From NCBI RefSeq assembly GCF_900458895.1, contig NZ_LR962863.1:248001-312000 (forward strand): 64,000 nucleotides of DNA, in the 5' to 3' direction. Of the stretch, positions 61,841-64,000 are shown in pieces. Position numbers and translations under genes: made by a program. Origin of the DNA: Staphylococcus schleiferi. Its GTDB lineage: Bacteria > Bacillota > Bacilli > Staphylococcales > Staphylococcaceae. The notes beneath the pieces are model-generated. The model had not been told where the DNA came from and made no database searches. It saw only the letters and a program-made list of their open reading frames with translations. Position 1 is the stretch's first letter, and each line of letters begins with the position of its first letter.

Positions 61841-64000
61841 TTAATTTCTTAAAGGCTTTCCATTTTTTAACATATAACTGATACGGTCATATGTTGGTTC
61901 TGTTTTTAAAAGTGCAATAAAATGTTGTTTCTCTAGTTTTTGCATATAGCGTTGATTGATATAAGTGTTGCGCGGTAAGTTTCCGCCCGACAGCACTGTT
62001 GCAATACGTACCGCGATATCATAGTCATGATCGCTAATAAAATGGCCTTCGCGTTGTGCGTCAAGTTGACCTTTAGCTAAGGCGAGAAAATCTTGACCTA
62101 AGGCAATGTATTGACGCTTAGGTTCAGGTCTATAATGTGCATCAGCTTCGAATTGTGCCCGTTTTAAAGCAACTTCTACACGTCGATCTTGATTAAAAAT
62201 GATGCTGTCTGTCGGTTTCAAAAAGCCATAACGGCGTGCTTCAAAGGCATTGGTAGAAACTTTAGCAAGTCCAATTGTTTGTAACCGTTGTGACATAGAG
62301 GCTTGTTTATCATTAAGCAGGTGGTCAGTTTGGAGAATACGTCCAGCTAATTCAGCAAGTCCTCCGCCACTTGGTAATAAACCTACACCTGCCTCCACTA
62401 AGCCGATATACGTTTCACTACTTGCAACGACAAATGGAGAATGAAGCACCAGTTCACAGCCGCCACCTAATGCTCGGCCTTGAACCGCAGTCACAATAGG
62501 CTTCGTACTATATTTTAAGCGGTTGAAACTTGAATGAAGCTTTTCGATTGCAGGTGCGACCCATTCTTCTACTTTTTGAGCTTCATGTGCTTCTTTCATC
62601 GCATAGAGGTTCGCCCCTACACTAAAGTGGGGGCCTTCTGCGTAGATCACCATACTTGAGTAGGCTTCGTTTTCTAATACGTCAATCGCGTCGACCAAAT
62701 CATCATTAAAGCCGTCAGTGATAACGTTATTTTTACTTTGTAGCTTAAATAAAAGTTGACGACTGTTAACAATTGCTAATTGTGAATCATCACGATTCCA
62801 AATGACTTCATCAATCATTTCTGAAACAGGTGTCACATGTGCAATCGTTTCGCCTTCTTGATAGAAACCATCTTCATGTGCTTCAATCCACTCTGGCAAG
62901 TCACCCAGTTCAGATTGTAGCCGTGCTTTCACACGCTCAAAGCCCATTAAATCCCAAAGCTGAAATGGGCCGAGTTTCCAGTTGAATCCCCATACAATTG
63001 CGCGATCGATATCACGGAAATCACTAGTGGCGTATGGGACATTGATCGCAGCGTAATAGAAATTGTTACGCAACGTTTCCCATAAAAATAGTCCGGCAGG
63101 GTCTTTCGCATTAAAGATGACATCTAAATTGTGCGCTAAGTCTTTGTTGAATTCTGCCAATATTGGGAGTTGAGGCGCTTCAACTTGAATATAATCTTGT
63201 TGTTTTGGATCGAAAACAAGTCTTTGATGCTGCTTTTTATCTTTCTTATAGAAGCCTTGTTTCGTTTTTCGACCCAGTGCGCCCGCTTCATAGAGTTGAT
63301 TGACTAAAGTAACATCTTTGAAGTAGGGTTTTTCTTTTTCTGATTGTTGCATACCACGCGTTACGGAAACGGCAATGTCTAACCCAACTAAGTCAGACAA
63401 TGCATAAGTGCCTGTTTTTGGACGCCCGATAATCTGTCCTGTGAGTGTATCGACTTCAGGAATAGATAAATTTTGTTGCTCTGCGCGGTACATAATATCA
63501 TTCATTGTTTGTGTGCCGACACGGTTTGCAACAAATCCGGGTACATCATTCACGACAATGACGCCTTTACCTAAGACATCTTCAGTGAAAGTATGCATCT
63601 CATCAATAATCTCTCTACGTGTTTGTTGATTCGGTATTAATTCGACCAATTTCATAATACGAGGTGGGTTAAAGAAATGTAATCCCATAAAACGCGCTTT
63701 GTCTGCGTCATTAAAAACTTTTGCGATAGCCTCAATCGGTATTCCTGATGTGTTCGTTGCAAAGTAAGCATGAGCAGGTGCAGACTGTGCGACGCTTTTC
63801 CATATTTCGTGTTTGACGCTTAAGTCTTCTTTAACAGCTTCTAAATACAAGTCAGCATCATCATTTTCTAAGTCATCGTTAAAGTTGCCATAAGAAAGAT
63901 TTGAAGCAAAATCTAAATCGAATAACAACGGCTTCTTAGGGTGTGTGATTCGTTCGTATGCTGCTTTAGAAATTTGATTTGGATCTGATTCGTCTAATAC
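61841..64000 (-). CDS. fadB: FadB: 3-hydroxyacyl-CoA dehydrogenase/enoyl-CoA hydratase (N-terminus outside window)
   Basis: The frame is open from 64000 to the stop at 61841: 719 residues, with perhaps 30-40 more before the edge. It starts in this window with VLDESDPNQISKAAYERI, so the Rossmann NAD loop is outside. Present are ATNTSGIPIEAIAK and VNDVPGFVANRVGTQTMND (3-hydroxyacyl-CoA dehydrogenase domain), KPKTGTYALSDLVGLDIAV, and a C-terminal crotonase-type domain with GGGCELVLHSPFVVASSETY and GLVEAGVGLLPSGGGLAELA. This order (dehydrogenase then hydratase) is that of S. aureus FadB, the reverse of E. coli FadB. It is the upstream partner of fadA; a TTG at 63928 is internal and not the start. 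Confidence 0.92.
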   Translation of the reverse strand, partial: VLDESDPNQISKAAYERITHPKKPLLFDLDFASNLSYGNFNDDLENDDADLYLEAVKEDLSVKHEIWKSVAQSAPAHAYFATNTSGIPIEAIAKVFNDADKARFMGLHFFNPPRIMKLVELIPNQQTRREIIDEMHTFTEDVLGKGVIVVNDVPGFVANRVGTQTMNDIMYRAEQQNLSIPEVDTLTGQIIGRPKTGTYALSDLVGLDIAVSVTRGMQQSEKEKPYFKDVTLVNQLYEAGALGRKTKQGFYKKDKKQHQRLVFDPKQQDYIQVEAPQLPILAEFNKDLAHNLDVIFNAKDPAGLFLWETLRNNFYYAAINVPYATSDFRDIDRAIVWGFNWKLGPFQLWDLMGFERVKARLQSELGDLPEWIEAHEDGFYQEGETIAHVTPVSEMIDEVIWNRDDSQLAIVNSRQLLFKLQSKNNVITDGFNDDLVDAIDVLENEAYSSMVIYAEGPHFSVGANLYAMKEAHEAQKVEEWVAPAIEKLHSSFNRLKYSTKPIVTAVQGRALGGGCELVLHSPFVVASSETYIGLVEAGVGLLPSGGGLAELAGRILQTDHLLNDKQASMSQRLQTIGLAKVSTNAFEARRYGFLKPTDSIIFNQDRRVEVALKRAQFEADAHYRPEPKRQYIALGQDFLALAKGQLDAQREGHFISDHDYDIAVRIATVLSGGNLPRNTYINQRYMQKLEKQHFIALLKTEPTYDRISYMLKNGKPLRN

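Overview
This window is staphylococcal chromosome (low GC, AT-rich intergenic DNA, AGGAGG ribosome binding sites, YSIRK signal peptides, LPXTG anchors, KatA, Mqo and a complete-order sraP/accessory-Sec locus). A homologue of the S. aureus myeloperoxidase inhibitor SPIN, a protein-A-like LysM/LPXTG protein and a YSIRK-less secreted lipase point to an animal-associated species, perhaps near the S. intermedius/pseudintermedius/delphini group. That species assignment is an inference.

Layout. 1-11 kb: Bcr/CflA drug transporter (cut by the left edge) with its TetR regulator, a frameshifted butanediol-type dehydrogenase, SPIN, an Hsp20 gene under a CtsR box, a YfiT-like protein, katA under a PerR box, a PH-domain protein, a Dps/MrgA ferritin, and a sodium:solute symporter with an aminotransferase. 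11-16 kb: an FAD oxidoreductase coupled to a FeoB-Gate-like membrane protein, and an FGGY sugar kinase split by one in-frame stop. 16-22 kb: an amidohydrolase, then a divergent module (MFS exporter + DoxX one way; two arylamine N-acetyltransferases, TetR and an isochorismatase-like protein the other way) sharing overlapping promoters around a perfect 12-bp palindrome. 22-35 kb: an adhesin island with three SdrB-repeat LPXTG proteins, the protein-A-like protein, an IS/MITE-like repeat, an FMN reductase and a small HTH protein, followed by GNAT and ICMT-family genes. 35-40 kb: secreted lipase, a 33-residue peptide, and mqo.

40-60.5 kb holds sraP-secY2-asp1-asp2-asp3-secA2-gtfA-gtfB. The first six genes each carry one disabling lesion: an in-frame TAG in the serine-rich repeats of sraP, and single-base frameshifts in secY2, asp1, asp2, asp3 and secA2. 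Only the two glycosyltransferases are open. Six of the eight gene-breaking lesions seen in the window are in this one pathway, so I read it as a decaying glycoprotein export system. Several lesions are in homopolymers, so sequencing or assembly error must be excluded. The window ends with the fadB-fadA beta-oxidation operon, cut by the right edge.

I found no tRNA, rRNA, CRISPR array, intact transposase or prophage.
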